Shown: positions 35,672 to 42,580 of the stretch, one piece after another
Layout of the letters: every line of letters begins with the position of its first letter
Position numbering within the stretch: position 1 is the first letter of the stretch
NCBI GenBank assembly: GCA_045541395.1
Contig: JAZQIZ010000017.1
Location: 1 to 56,628, forward strand
Reading direction: 5' to 3'
Source of the DNA: JAZRWQ01 sp045541395
GTDB taxonomy: Bacteria; Bacillota; Clostridia; Oscillospirales; UMGS1783
DNA: 56,628 bases
The notes under the pieces: model-generated
Seen by the model: the letters and a program-made list of their open reading frames with translations, nothing else
Database searches by the model: none
Told to the model about the DNA's origin: nothing
Translations under genes and position numbers: made by a program

Positions 35672-35705
35672 ATTTTAATCATTTTCGGTTACAAAATCGG
35701 TTACA
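35672..35705 (-). promoter_or_regulatory. Promoter with paired heptamer operator, unit 3 of the VWA regulon
   Basis: The minus strand reads TGTAACC, 5 nt, TGTAACC (12-bp pitch), 9 nt, TAAAAT. Repeats at 35699-35705 and 35687-35693; -10 at 35672-35677. It lies directly after the pilus operon terminator and serves the 583-residue VWA gene. Confidence 0.75.
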
Positions 35706-35711
35706 AATAAA

Positions 35712-35737
35712 AAAACTCCGAAAAAATTCGGAGTTTT
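35712..35737 (-). terminator. Rho-independent terminator of the pilus operon
   Basis: The stem AAAACTCCGAA / TTCGGAGTTTT is followed on the minus strand by further uridines. It starts 5 nt after the pilT stop. Confidence 0.88.
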
Positions 35738-35742
35738 ATAAA

Positions 35743-36801
35743 TTAAACCAGATGCCGGCCTATTTGTTCGGGGTTACGGGCATTGTTAAGAGCAGTTTCC
35801 CTGGAGATCTTACCTTCCTTATAAAGGTTGATCAAAGACTGATCCATTGAGATCATACCCTCCTGCCTGCCCGCAACGATGGCGCTTTCGATCTGATGGT
35901 TCTTGTTATCTCTTATCATACCCTTTATTGCGCTGTTAAGATGCATTATTTCAAAGGCGGGAACAATATCGCCGTTTACATCCGGAAGCATAGATTGAGC
36001 AACAACTGTGTTAAGAACCGTTGCCAGCTGAAAACGTATCTGAGCCTGATGGGCGGCGGGAAAGGAATCTATTACACGGTCAATAGCGTTTACGGCGCCG
36101 TTGGTATGCATTGTGGCAATTACCATATGGCCTGTTTCTGCGGCGGTAATGGCGGTGCGGATGGTTTCGGAGTCACGCATTTCTCCTAAGAGGATAACGT
36201 CGGGAGCCTGACGGAGGCAGGCGCGCAGAGCCGAAATGTAATTTTCCGTATCTATAGATATTTCCCTTTGGCTGACAATACTTTTATTGTTGCGGTGAAG
36301 GTACTCAATAGGATCCTCTAAGGTTATAATATGACAGTCACGAGTCTTATTTATCTTATCGATAATGCAGGCCTGAGTTGTACTTTTACCGCTGCCTGCA
36401 GTGCCTGTAAAAAGCACCATGCCGTGTTCTATTGAAGCAATATTCATAACCTCTTCGGGGATATTAAGGCTTTGATAGTTTGGGATCTCAAAGGAAACGA
36501 CTCTTACTACCGCGGCCATAGAATTACGCTGATTATAAACGTTTACTCTGAAACGGGAAAGGCCCGAAACGGAAAAAGAAAAGTCATCGTCACCTGTTTT
36601 TAAAAATTGATCCATAGAACGGTGCGCATAGCCGTACAGCTCCTCAATAAGCTCTTTTGTATCGGGAGGCAAGAGCTTTGCCTCGTTTACGGGGTAAATA
36701 TGCCCGTCTCTCTTTACGCTTACGGGGCCGCCTGCTATAAAAAACAGGTCAGAAGCCTGAGCGTTTACGGCGTCGGTTAAATATTCAATAAGCTTTGACA
36801 T
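35743..36801 (-). CDS. pilT: PilT-family type IV pilus retraction ATPase
   Basis: A 352-residue hexameric secretion ATPase of the PilT branch, which powers pilus retraction. It has an N-terminal PAS-like fold (1-100), Walker A GTAGSGKST near residue 130, an Asp box ITLEDPIE, Walker B VILLGEMRD with the AIRAGE-like region altered to TIRTAITAAETGH, and the His box ATMHTN. Length and motifs fit PilT, not PilB: there is no long N-terminal N1D domain or zinc site. It is the last gene of the operon, 16 nt after the upstream gene. No PilB extension ATPase is in the window, so extension must be powered from elsewhere, or this protein serves a non-standard role. Confidence 0.93.
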   Translation of the reverse strand: MSKLIEYLTDAVNAQASDLFFIAGGPVSVKRDGHIYPVNEAKLLPPDTKELIEELYGYAHRSMDQFLKTGDDDFSFSVSGLSRFRVNVYNQRNSMAAVVRVVSFEIPNYQSLNIPEEVMNIASIEHGMVLFTGTAGSGKSTTQACIIDKINKTRDCHIITLEDPIEYLHRNNKSIVSQREISIDTENYISALRACLRQAPDVILLGEMRDSETIRTAITAAETGHMVIATMHTNGAVNAIDRVIDSFPAAHQAQIRFQLATVLNTVVAQSMLPDVNGDIVPAFEIMHLNSAIKGMIRDNKNHQIESAIVAGRQEGMISMDQSLINLYKEGKISRETALNNARNPEQIGRHLV

Positions 36802-36817
36802 AGGTTTTCCCTGCCTT

Positions 36818-37177
36818 TCAGCGGTTGGTGGAATAGGTTTTCCATTTTGTTACCTGCCAGTTACCGCTTTTATAATTTGCTTCTACAGATAAAATATAGG
36901 TATCTGAAACATTTACTTCGTAAGAGTAGGTGCCGCCGTTTACCTCCACGCCCTCGGGAAGCTCGCCGCCCCGCAAAAGAGCAAGAGTTTCTTCGGCTTT
37001 CAGATCGGCCTCGTAATAGGCCGAGGTGGCTTTGGCGGAAACGTCGGACATACGCCCCCCTGAAATTGCGGTATAGAGCATAAGGAGAGTAAGCACAGTT
37101 AAGCACAGCACCGCAAAAATAAGTAAAAGGGAGTTGCCGCCTATAATAGGCGGAAGGGATATTCTTTTTTTACTCAT
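36818..37177 (-). CDS. Small membrane-anchored pilin-like protein of the pilus operon
   Basis: A 119-residue protein with a short basic N-terminus, one strongly hydrophobic segment (residues 16-38, SLLLIFAVLCLTVLTLLMLYTA), then an extracytoplasmic part with a helical start and a beta-strand end (VNGGTYSYEVNVSD). This is the layout of a pseudopilin or PilX-like minor component, but no clear prepilin peptidase motif (G-F-x4-E) is present. Its start overlaps the previous stop (TAATG). I do not recognise a named family. Confidence 0.75.
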   Translation of the reverse strand: MSKKRISLPPIIGGNSLLLIFAVLCLTVLTLLMLYTAISGGRMSDVSAKATSAYYEADLKAEETLALLRGGELPEGVEVNGGTYSYEVNVSDTYILSVEANYKSGNWQVTKWKTYSTNR

Positions 37178-37551
37178 TATAACCCCTCCTGCCAGCCGAC
37201 CTTAAGGCCGTAAACCTGTTCACTGCCTTTGTAAACGGTTATCTGAGCCTTGCCAAGAAGGGGATGTCCGCTTTCAATTTCGTTTACCTCAAGGCAGAAA
37301 ACCGCCTTATCTGCGGTTGTTTCTTCCCATTCATTATTATAATAAAGGGTGGTTTCTTCTAAAACTCCGCCTTGGTTTTTAATTGTTTCGGCCATATTCT
37401 GAGCCTGAAATACGGCCATATCCTGCAAAGCCTTTTGGTTAGATATCTCCTTTGCAAGGGCGAAGCCCCGAAGGCAAAGGGCCGCAACGATACTAAACAA
37501 AGCTATCATACACATTTGCTCCATAAGGGGCAAAAATACCTTGTTTTTCAT
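37177..37551 (-). CDS. Small membrane-anchored pseudopilin-like protein of the pilus operon
   Basis: A 124-residue protein with an N-terminal hydrophobic helix (MIALFSIVAALCLRGFALA, residues 15-33) followed by an amphipathic helix and a beta-rich C-terminal half ending VYGLKVGWQEG. It resembles minor pseudopilins in size and shape. The segment just before the helix lacks the classical Gly-Phe cleavage site. The ATG overlaps the upstream stop (ATGA), so its synthesis is coupled to the DUF4860-like gene. Confidence 0.74.
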   Translation of the reverse strand: MKNKVFLPLMEQMCMIALFSIVAALCLRGFALAKEISNQKALQDMAVFQAQNMAETIKNQGGVLEETTLYYNNEWEETTADKAVFCLEVNEIESGHPLLGKAQITVYKGSEQVYGLKVGWQEGL

Positions 37552-38054
37552 TGAGGCGCACCCCCTCGCTGCATATTAAAATACATTGCCCTTTGGCTGC
37601 CGTCAAGGTGGGTGATATTCACCTGCAGACGGCCGTTTTCCTCTAAAAAGGAAAGGGCGTTAAGCTTTGCTATTTTTTCTCCGTCCTCCATATCCACAGA
37701 GGCGCCTTTTTCAAAAAACAGCTCGTAAAGCTGACCTTCATAGGCATATATGCAGGTGTAATACTCCTCCTCACCGTAGATTTCACGGATAAAGAAGGTA
37801 TTGCCTGAAGCATCTTCTTTTTTTGTCTCAAAATCCCCTATGAAATAGGCGTTTTCTTCCTTGCTTTGGCGCACGCGGGCGGAAATATACTGTTCGGCCG
37901 TGCGGCGGCTGTTGCCTGCAAAGTCCTTATCCGTAAACTGCTTGTAGGAGCTTGCGCCTGTAAGCAGAACAATAAGAATGGAAAGGGCAAACAAGGCAAA
38001 GAGGAAAATGGGGGCCATTACCCCTATATCAATTTTCTCAATAGGCTTTTTCAT
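37548..38054 (-). CDS. DUF4860-like membrane protein of the pilus operon
   Basis: A 168-residue protein with one N-terminal membrane segment (residues 13-34, APIFLFALFALSILIVLLTGA) and an extracytoplasmic domain beginning with NSRRTAEQYISARVRQ and ending in HLDGSQRAMYFNMQRGG. The arrangement and these blocks fit the DUF4860 family that accompanies type IV pilus genes in clostridia (from memory, not checked). It is coupled by 4-nt overlaps on both sides. It probably acts as a minor pilin or assembly factor. Confidence 0.75.
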   Translation of the reverse strand: MKKPIEKIDIGVMAPIFLFALFALSILIVLLTGASSYKQFTDKDFAGNSRRTAEQYISARVRQSKEENAYFIGDFETKKEDASGNTFFIREIYGEEEYYTCIYAYEGQLYELFFEKGASVDMEDGEKIAKLNALSFLEENGRLQVNITHLDGSQRAMYFNMQRGGAPQ

Positions 38055-38362
38055 TGTTTTCTTTCCAATACGGTTATATCGGGCATCAGATTAGAGGCTA
38101 TAGGCTCGTATTTTACCGCGTATCGCTCCTCATCTATCTGAACCCCGTAATTTTCAGTAATATGTTCAAGGCTTGGCGGGTATGCGCCCTCTACCGCATA
38201 ACAGAATACGGTTGCCCGCCTTAAGGCCTCTTCTAAATTCTGTTTATCCTCAAGGGCTTTGTCTTTATCAAGGTTGACTATCGCCGAAAAAAACCACACA
38301 AGAACGAGCACCGCAACAAGAGGAATTATAATTATTTTATAGTTACTTAAAAGCTTTTTCAT
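38051..38362 (-). CDS. Small pilin-like protein of the pilus operon
   Basis: A 103-residue protein with an N-terminal hydrophobic helix (residues 9-29, IIIIPLVAVLVLVWFFSAIV), a charged linker helix, then ALRRATVFCYAVEGAYPPSLEHI, a segment common in small type IV pilin-like proteins of Gram-positive pilus operons, where the helix meets a short beta sheet. It is too short for a major pilin. Four-nt overlaps with pilC and with the DUF4860-like gene show tight translational coupling. Confidence 0.75.
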   Translation of the reverse strand: MKKLLSNYKIIIIPLVAVLVLVWFFSAIVNLDKDKALEDKQNLEEALRRATVFCYAVEGAYPPSLEHITENYGVQIDEERYAVKYEPIASNLMPDITVLERKQ

Positions 38363-39399
38363 ATGGCGTTCATTATATCCACTAAGGGGAGCATTACCGA
38401 AAGGAGAATTACCCCTACCAATACCGAAGTCACCAGCACTAAAGCAGGCTCGATCTGAGAAACCTTTTGTTCTAAGGCCTCATCGGCCTTATAGGAAAGC
38501 TGTTCGGCTATTTCCCACATGGTCTCATCACCCTTGCCCGCCTTAAAGCCCAGAGAAAGCATACGGCAGGATGACATGTCGAGAATATCGGCCTCCATAA
38601 GAGCCTCAAGAGCGTCCTTGCCGTTTCTTATTTCCTCACAGCAGTTATTTACTCTTAAAGCGGCCTTAGGGGACTCCAAAAGGAGAGTACCTGCGGTCTC
38701 AATAGCCTCTTCCAATATCATACCGCTGCTTACGCACATTGCAAGTGCCTGAGCAAAACGGGCGCTGTTAAGCTTTTTGGAAACGCCTTTATCGGAAGAA
38801 AGGTTACGCCAAAGCTTCAAAACCTTTTCCTTTGCTTTTTCATTTACAACAACAAAAATTACAGCAAGAATAATTACGCCGAGACCTATGCCCATATAAG
38901 GCAGGGCCGCATTAAGGGCCTGACCTAATTTTAAAAGGCCCGCGCTTATGCCCGTAAGGCTTCCGCCCAAAGAGGCGTAAACGCTCTGAAAGACCGGCAA
39001 TACCTTACTGAGCAGAATTACGATTACCGCCATCATCATAATAAATAAGATAGCAGGGTATAAGAGCGCATTTTTAACCTGAGCGTTTATTCTTGCCCGG
39101 TTATTAAAATAATCGCTTAAGGAGCTTAAAGTCTGCTCGGTGCGGCCAACGTTTTCACCAACCTTTAAAATGGCGCTTATAAAGAGAGGGAAGGTGCCGC
39201 CTTCAAAAACGGAAGAAAGGCTTTGGCCTTCATCCATTTTTAAAGAGCCGGTTTTATAAAATTCTTTCAAAAGAGGATCCTTTTCCTCATCGGCAAGAAT
39301 GGCCATTGCGTTGGCAGGGCCAACGCCCGCCTGCAAAAACAGGACCAGCTTTTTGAATAATTCGGAAAGCTCCGTATTGTTAAGCTTAAGCTTTTTCAT
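38359..39399 (-). CDS. pilC: Type IV pilus inner-membrane platform protein (PilC / T2SS F family)
   Basis: A 346-residue polytopic protein with two repeats of the T2SSF domain (about 8-130 and 205-330), each a cytoplasmic helical bundle followed by a membrane helix (LLYPAILFIMMMAVIVILLSKV near 120-140; LVLVTSVLVGVILLSVMLPL at the end). The hallmarks AGVGPANAMAIL, GQSLSSVF, FP.FI..ILKVGENVGRTEQTL and SSGMILEEAIETAG are present. The start is ATG 39399 with a GGAGAAGG site; the reading frame could extend to a TTG at 39420, but this would overlap that site. It anchors the pilus motor. Confidence 0.92.
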   Translation of the reverse strand: MKKLKLNNTELSELFKKLVLFLQAGVGPANAMAILADEEKDPLLKEFYKTGSLKMDEGQSLSSVFEGGTFPLFISAILKVGENVGRTEQTLSSLSDYFNNRARINAQVKNALLYPAILFIMMMAVIVILLSKVLPVFQSVYASLGGSLTGISAGLLKLGQALNAALPYMGIGLGVIILAVIFVVVNEKAKEKVLKLWRNLSSDKGVSKKLNSARFAQALAMCVSSGMILEEAIETAGTLLLESPKAALRVNNCCEEIRNGKDALEALMEADILDMSSCRMLSLGFKAGKGDETMWEIAEQLSYKADEALEQKVSQIEPALVLVTSVLVGVILLSVMLPLVDIMNAI

Positions 39400-39416
39400 T
39401 AAAACCTTCTCCGTTA

Positions 39417-40658
39417 TCAATAGAAGTATTTTGCGGTATAGTTTATATCGCCTAAGGCGTCACTGCCCATAGAGGAAGCGAAGGTCGGGTCCATTCTCTG
39501 CCAGGAAACACCGTCAAAGAATATTGCACCGTCGATCCAGCCTGTTTTTGCAGACCAAACGCTTATCCAGGCATGATAAGTTTCATCGGCATAGCCTACT
39601 ACCAGCTTGCAGGGTACGTTCTGGGAGCGGAGCATGCCTGCCATAAGGGATGCATAGTCAAAGCAGATGCCCTTCTTTTTGGAAAGGACCTTATCTAAAT
39701 TCGGAAGATAGCCGGAGGATACCTTCTCGGCCTTATCGTAATCGTAAGAGAGGGTGCCTACAACGTAGCTGTAAATGGAATCCACCTTATCCAGAACGCC
39801 GCTCTTGCCTGCAACGAGAGAGGCGGCCTTGCTTACGGTGTTAGGTGCGTTTTCATAATCTACGTACTGATTAGGTCTTAAGAAGGGGGCAAATTCGCTG
39901 TCAAGCTGAACCGAGAGGCTAAGTGATAGCTCAAGAGAATACTTTTTATCTACAACGTTTTTGAATACCTTTACCTGATAGTCACCTGAACCGTCGGAAA
40001 GGGGGAACACCTCCCATGAGCCGGGGGAAACTATGTAAGTGTAGGTGGTGGAGGGGCCTACTATCTGAACTCTTATGGCCTTATCGGTATTTTCGGTGAA
40101 TTTCACCATAACGTAACCGTCGGAATTATTGGAATAATCAATAACTGCGGTATCGCCGGATTCCACAAGCTCGCCGGAGGCTTCGGGGTTAAGCTGAGCT
40201 ATTTCTGCGGGCTTGAGGGTAGGCAAAAGCTCGGTTTGTTCTTCTTCGGGAAGATCGTCTACCACCTCTACCTTATCCACATAATTTTCCTCTTTAATAG
40301 GCTTCTTTTCGGGTTCCTTTTCGGGCTCCTTCTCAGGCTTTTCTTCGGGCTTGCTTTCTTCGGGCTCCTCTTTGGGGGCCAAAGAGCTTTCCTCTGCAGA
40401 GCTGCTTTGAGAGGAAGAAGAGGAAGAAGAGGAAGAGGGCTTAGAAGAGCTTTGAGACGAGGAAGAGGAAGAAGAGGAGGATATTTCACTTGAAGACTCA
40501 GAGCTTAAGCTTTCTTCAGCCTTACTGCTCTGAGAGCTTTCGGGTTCGGAAACGTTGCCGCCTGCGTTATCATCCTTTATTAAAAGAGCGCAGGAGGCCG
40601 CTATAAGGATCACCGCAACCAGTGCGGCAATAATAATTATTACGGTTTTTTTCTTCAT
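39417..40658 (-). CDS. Membrane-anchored transglutaminase-like protein with Ser/Glu-rich stalk
   Basis: A 413-residue protein. The N-terminal hydrophobic segment (residues 5-26, ending AASC) could be an uncleaved anchor or a weak lipobox. Residues 35-125 are low-complexity, first almost pure Ser, then Pro/Glu/Lys repeats, forming an extended stalk. A beta domain (about 150-260) precedes a transglutaminase-like (papain-fold) domain with Cys in GICFDYASL, His in YHAWISVW and Asp in RMDPTF, all three catalytic positions kept. It would be displayed outside the membrane and could be a protease, a peptidoglycan-acting enzyme or a cross-linker. It is the first gene of the pilus operon, 17 nt before pilC. 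Confidence 0.86.
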   Translation of the reverse strand: MKKKTVIIIIAALVAVILIAASCALLIKDDNAGGNVSEPESSQSSKAEESLSSESSSEISSSSSSSSSQSSSKPSSSSSSSSSQSSSAEESSLAPKEEPEESKPEEKPEKEPEKEPEKKPIKEENYVDKVEVVDDLPEEEQTELLPTLKPAEIAQLNPEASGELVESGDTAVIDYSNNSDGYVMVKFTENTDKAIRVQIVGPSTTYTYIVSPGSWEVFPLSDGSGDYQVKVFKNVVDKKYSLELSLSLSVQLDSEFAPFLRPNQYVDYENAPNTVSKAASLVAGKSGVLDKVDSIYSYVVGTLSYDYDKAEKVSSGYLPNLDKVLSKKKGICFDYASLMAGMLRSQNVPCKLVVGYADETYHAWISVWSAKTGWIDGAIFFDGVSWQRMDPTFASSMGSDALGDINYTAKYFY

Positions 40659-40697
40659 AATTGATCACTCCAATAGTATAATACTGCATACTAAGTT

Positions 40698-40728
40698 ATT
40701 ATATCACAATATTCAACATAATTCAACA
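40698..40728 (-). promoter_or_regulatory. Promoter of the pilus operon with three tandem decamers
   Basis: The minus strand reads TTGAAT, 17 nt, TATAAT (extended -10, TGA before it; -35 at 40721-40726, -10 at 40698-40703). Three consecutive 10-bp units overlap it: TGTTGAATTA, TGTTGAATAT, TGTGATATAA (40728 to 40699). They may be an operator in phase with the DNA helix. Confidence 0.72.
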
Positions 40729-40773
40729 AAGGCACGTTAGTATTTAAAGGAAAAATTTATTTGAAAAAAAGTT

Positions 40774-40789
40774 GTAAGTAAATACTTAC
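40774..40789. promoter_or_regulatory. Palindrome upstream of the BTAD regulator promoter
   Basis: A perfect 7-bp inverted repeat GTAAGTA-AA-TACTTAC, 18 bp upstream of the -35 of the plus-strand promoter and followed by a run of T. It is too short for a strong terminator. It looks more like a dimeric repressor operator in the divergent region. Confidence 0.4.
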
Positions 40790-40806
40790 TTTTTTTTGTA
40801 AAACTA

Positions 40807-40836
40807 TTGACATTATACCTTAAAAATTGTTATACT
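40807..40836 (+). promoter_or_regulatory. Promoter of the BTAD regulator gene
   Basis: TTGACA, 18 nt, TATACT. The predicted start near 40843 leaves a short leader before ATG 40877. A weak GGCGGTGAG ribosome site precedes the ATG. Confidence 0.7.
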
Positions 40837-40876
40837 TAATTACTAACAAAAGTTTACAGACAAGGCGGTGAGCTGA

Positions 40877-42100
40877 ATGAATAAAATCAACGTTAAAATG
40901 TTAGGGGAGTTTGTTATTGAATATAACGGCGCCTCTGTTTCAGACAGCAGCAACCGCTCCAAGAAGGTCTGGTCATTACTGGCTTACCTTATATACAACC
41001 GCCAAAGAGCTGTTAAGCCGCAGGAGCTTATAGAGCTTTTATGGGGCAACGATATTTCCACGGAAAACCCTGCAGGCGCATTAAAAACTTTGCTTTTCAG
41101 AGCAAGGGCAGAGCTTGATAATCTTTATAAGGGCGCCGGTAAGGATCTTATTATTTTCAAAAACGAAGGGTACTTATGGAGTGACGCTTTTGACACCGAG
41201 CTTGACTGCGAGGTGTTTGACCGTCTTGTTATGGAAATAAACGAAAATGAAGAGGCAAGGCTGGAATGCACCTTAAAGCTTTTAAGCCTTTACAGGGGCA
41301 CCTTCCTTGAAAAGTTTTCTTCGGAATTCTGGGCAATGCCCATTGTTACCCATTACCATAACACCTACCTTGAAACCGTAAGCAAAAACATTCCCCTGCT
41401 TTCAGAAAACGGCTATTACAAAGAAATTGAAAAATTCTGCGTACTCGCCACCGAAGCGGATCCTTTTAACGAGGAGCTTCACAGGATATATATGCAAAAC
41501 TGTGTTGAGCAGGATAATAAAAAGAAAGCCCTTACAATTTACCGTGAGCTTTCAAACCGTCTTCTTTCGGAGCTTGGTGTTTTCCCCTCCGAGGAAACAA
41601 GGCAGCTTTATCATAAGCTTATTCAAACTACCAACGAGCATATACTTTCAGCCCAGATGCTTATGGAACAGCTTAAAGAGGACGGAAACCTGCCCGGTGC
41701 GCTTATTTGCGAGTACGACTTTTTCCGTGTTCTTTATTACTCAATGGCCCGTTCTGTTTTAAGAAACGGCATTGCGGTACATATTGCGTTGTTTACCGTA
41801 AGCGGCAAAAAGGGCGCCGCTCTTAGTGCCAAGAAGATAGAAAAAGAAATGGAAGGCCTGCGCACCGCCGTAAGGACTTCTCTTAGAAGAGGGGACTCTG
41901 CCGCAAGGTGCAGCGTTTCACAGTACGTTGTTATGCTGCCCGGCGCAAATTACGAAAACAGCTGTATGGTTTGCGAAAGAATATCCCGCGCTTTTACCCA
42001 AAGGTACGGCAGTATTGATGCAACCGTAAGATTTGAAGTTCAGCCCATTGAGGCGGATTATTCCGAAAAGATACCTTTTATTCCTAATGACTGGAATTAA
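40877..42100 (+). CDS. SARP-type transcriptional activator (OmpR-like HTH, BTAD) with degenerate GGDEF-like C-terminus
   Basis: A 407-residue cytoplasmic regulator. Residues 1-100 form an OmpR-type winged helix (LGEFVIEYNGASV, then AYLIYNRQRAVKPQELIELLW and LKTLLFRARAEL). Residues 105-260 are the bacterial transcriptional activator domain of TPR-like helices (CLLSLYRGTFLEKF, ADPFNEELHRIYMQ, ALTIYRELSNRLLSELGVFPSEET). Residues 275-395 resemble a GGDEF fold (AVHIALFTVSG, LRTAVRTSLRRGDSAARCSVSQYVVMLPG), but SVSQY stands where GGDEF should be, so it cannot make c-di-GMP. It might still bind a nucleotide. It is divergent from the pilus operon and upstream of a c-di-GMP operon. SARPs bind paired direct repeats next to the -10, as found at the VWA promoters. 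Confidence 0.85.
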   Translation: MNKINVKMLGEFVIEYNGASVSDSSNRSKKVWSLLAYLIYNRQRAVKPQELIELLWGNDISTENPAGALKTLLFRARAELDNLYKGAGKDLIIFKNEGYLWSDAFDTELDCEVFDRLVMEINENEEARLECTLKLLSLYRGTFLEKFSSEFWAMPIVTHYHNTYLETVSKNIPLLSENGYYKEIEKFCVLATEADPFNEELHRIYMQNCVEQDNKKKALTIYRELSNRLLSELGVFPSEETRQLYHKLIQTTNEHILSAQMLMEQLKEDGNLPGALICEYDFFRVLYYSMARSVLRNGIAVHIALFTVSGKKGAALSAKKIEKEMEGLRTAVRTSLRRGDSAARCSVSQYVVMLPGANYENSCMVCERISRAFTQRYGSIDATVRFEVQPIEADYSEKIPFIPNDWN

Positions 42101-42117
42101 CAAAAAAGCACCGCATT

Positions 42118-42152
42118 GCCCAAGTGTTCTTAAGGACACTTGGGCAGTTTTA
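42118..42152 (+). terminator. Terminator of the BTAD regulator gene
   Basis: A 10-bp stem GCCCAAGTGT / ACACTTGGGC followed by AGTTTTATT, 18 nt past the stop codon. Confidence 0.8.
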
Positions 42153-42312
42153 TTCGCCTTACGGCAAGTTTTATTGCTACGCAGTGATATTTGAACTTCG
42201 TTCAAGTGATATTGCCTTCGGCAGTTTATGGCGAATAAAATATCACTGAAATCGTAAGATTTCAATACCACTTCCCCAAAGGGAAATATCACTCTGTGCG
42301 AAAAGCGCAGAA
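42148..42312. repeat. Array of small hairpins with ATATCAC / GTGATAT spacers
   Basis: A compact mosaic of short inverted repeats. The outer arms TTTTATTCGCC (42148-42158) and GGCGAATAAAA (42230-42240) enclose mini-hairpins TTGAACttcGTTCAA and GCCttcGGC. Outside follow GAAATCgtaaGATTTC (42248-42263), TTCCCcaaaGGGAA (42272-42285) and CTGTGCgaaaaGCGCAG (about 42294-42310). Copies of GTGATAT or ATATCACT separate the units. No ORF is supported. It looks like a non-autonomous palindromic repeat element, of a kind I recall from gut Ruminococcaceae, but not CRISPR, since the units differ in sequence and length. Confidence 0.7.
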
Positions 42313-42330
42313 TATCACTATATAAAAAGT

Positions 42331-42377
42331 ACTACCCGAAAAAGAGTTTTGTTTTCTCTTCTTCGGGTAGTTTTTTG
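42331..42377 (+). terminator. Terminator-like hairpin after the repeat array
   Basis: A 9-bp stem CTACCCGAA / TTCGGGTAG, with an inner pairing AAAGAG / CTCTT, is followed by six T. No gene immediately precedes it; it may belong to the mobile repeat or insulate the next operon. Confidence 0.7.
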
Positions 42378-42397
42378 TCTTATACTGTTACAAGCAG

Positions 42398-42426
42398 GGA
42401 ATTTGTGTGCCAAATTCCGTTTTTAT
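42398..42426 (+). terminator. Second terminator-like hairpin upstream of the c-di-GMP operon
   Basis: The 8-bp stem GGAATTTG / CAAATTCC is followed by GTTTTTATT. With the two preceding hairpins it gives three terminator-like structures in 310 nt. Confidence 0.5.
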
Positions 42427-42471
42427 TAGCGGTGTTTTTTTATATTATTATATATAATTATAATATTATGC

Positions 42472-42499
42472 TTGTAAAATTGTAGAATTATGATATAAT
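42472..42499 (+). promoter_or_regulatory. Promoter of the c-di-GMP operon
   Basis: TTGTAA, 16 nt, TATAAT, with TGA before the -10 (extended -10). The leader to ATG 42581 is about 75 nt and can form an imperfect stem GGGTTAGTGT / ACACATACCC. An AAAAGGAG site precedes the ATG. Confidence 0.78.
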
Positions 42500-42580
42500 T
42501 TTATTATTATGGGGTTAGTGTGTCCTTTTTTAGTATTATTGTAAGCGCGCACTACACATACCCTTAAAAAAGGAGATACT

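Noticed and set aside
40236..40493. Arg/Leu-rich ORFs opposite the Ser-rich stalk
   Set aside because: They are low-complexity shadows of the Ser/Glu repeat in the transglutaminase-like gene.
35743..40658. Type II secretion or Tad pilus locus
   Set aside because: The ATPase has PilT-specific length and motifs, and there is no secretin, TadB/TadC pair or RcpA; a type IV pilus-type operon fits best.
39417..40658. Lipoprotein assignment for the transglutaminase-like protein
   Set aside because: The sequence before Cys is IAAS, a poor lipobox; an uncleaved membrane anchor is equally likely, so no call was made.
42148..42312. CRISPR array
   Set aside because: The repeated word is only about 7-8 nt, the units between are palindromes of unequal length, and no cas gene is near.
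42500..42580. c-di-GMP riboswitch in the leader of the cyclase gene
   Set aside because: The leader forms only an imperfect stem and shows none of the conserved GEMM-I or GEMM-II segments I know.
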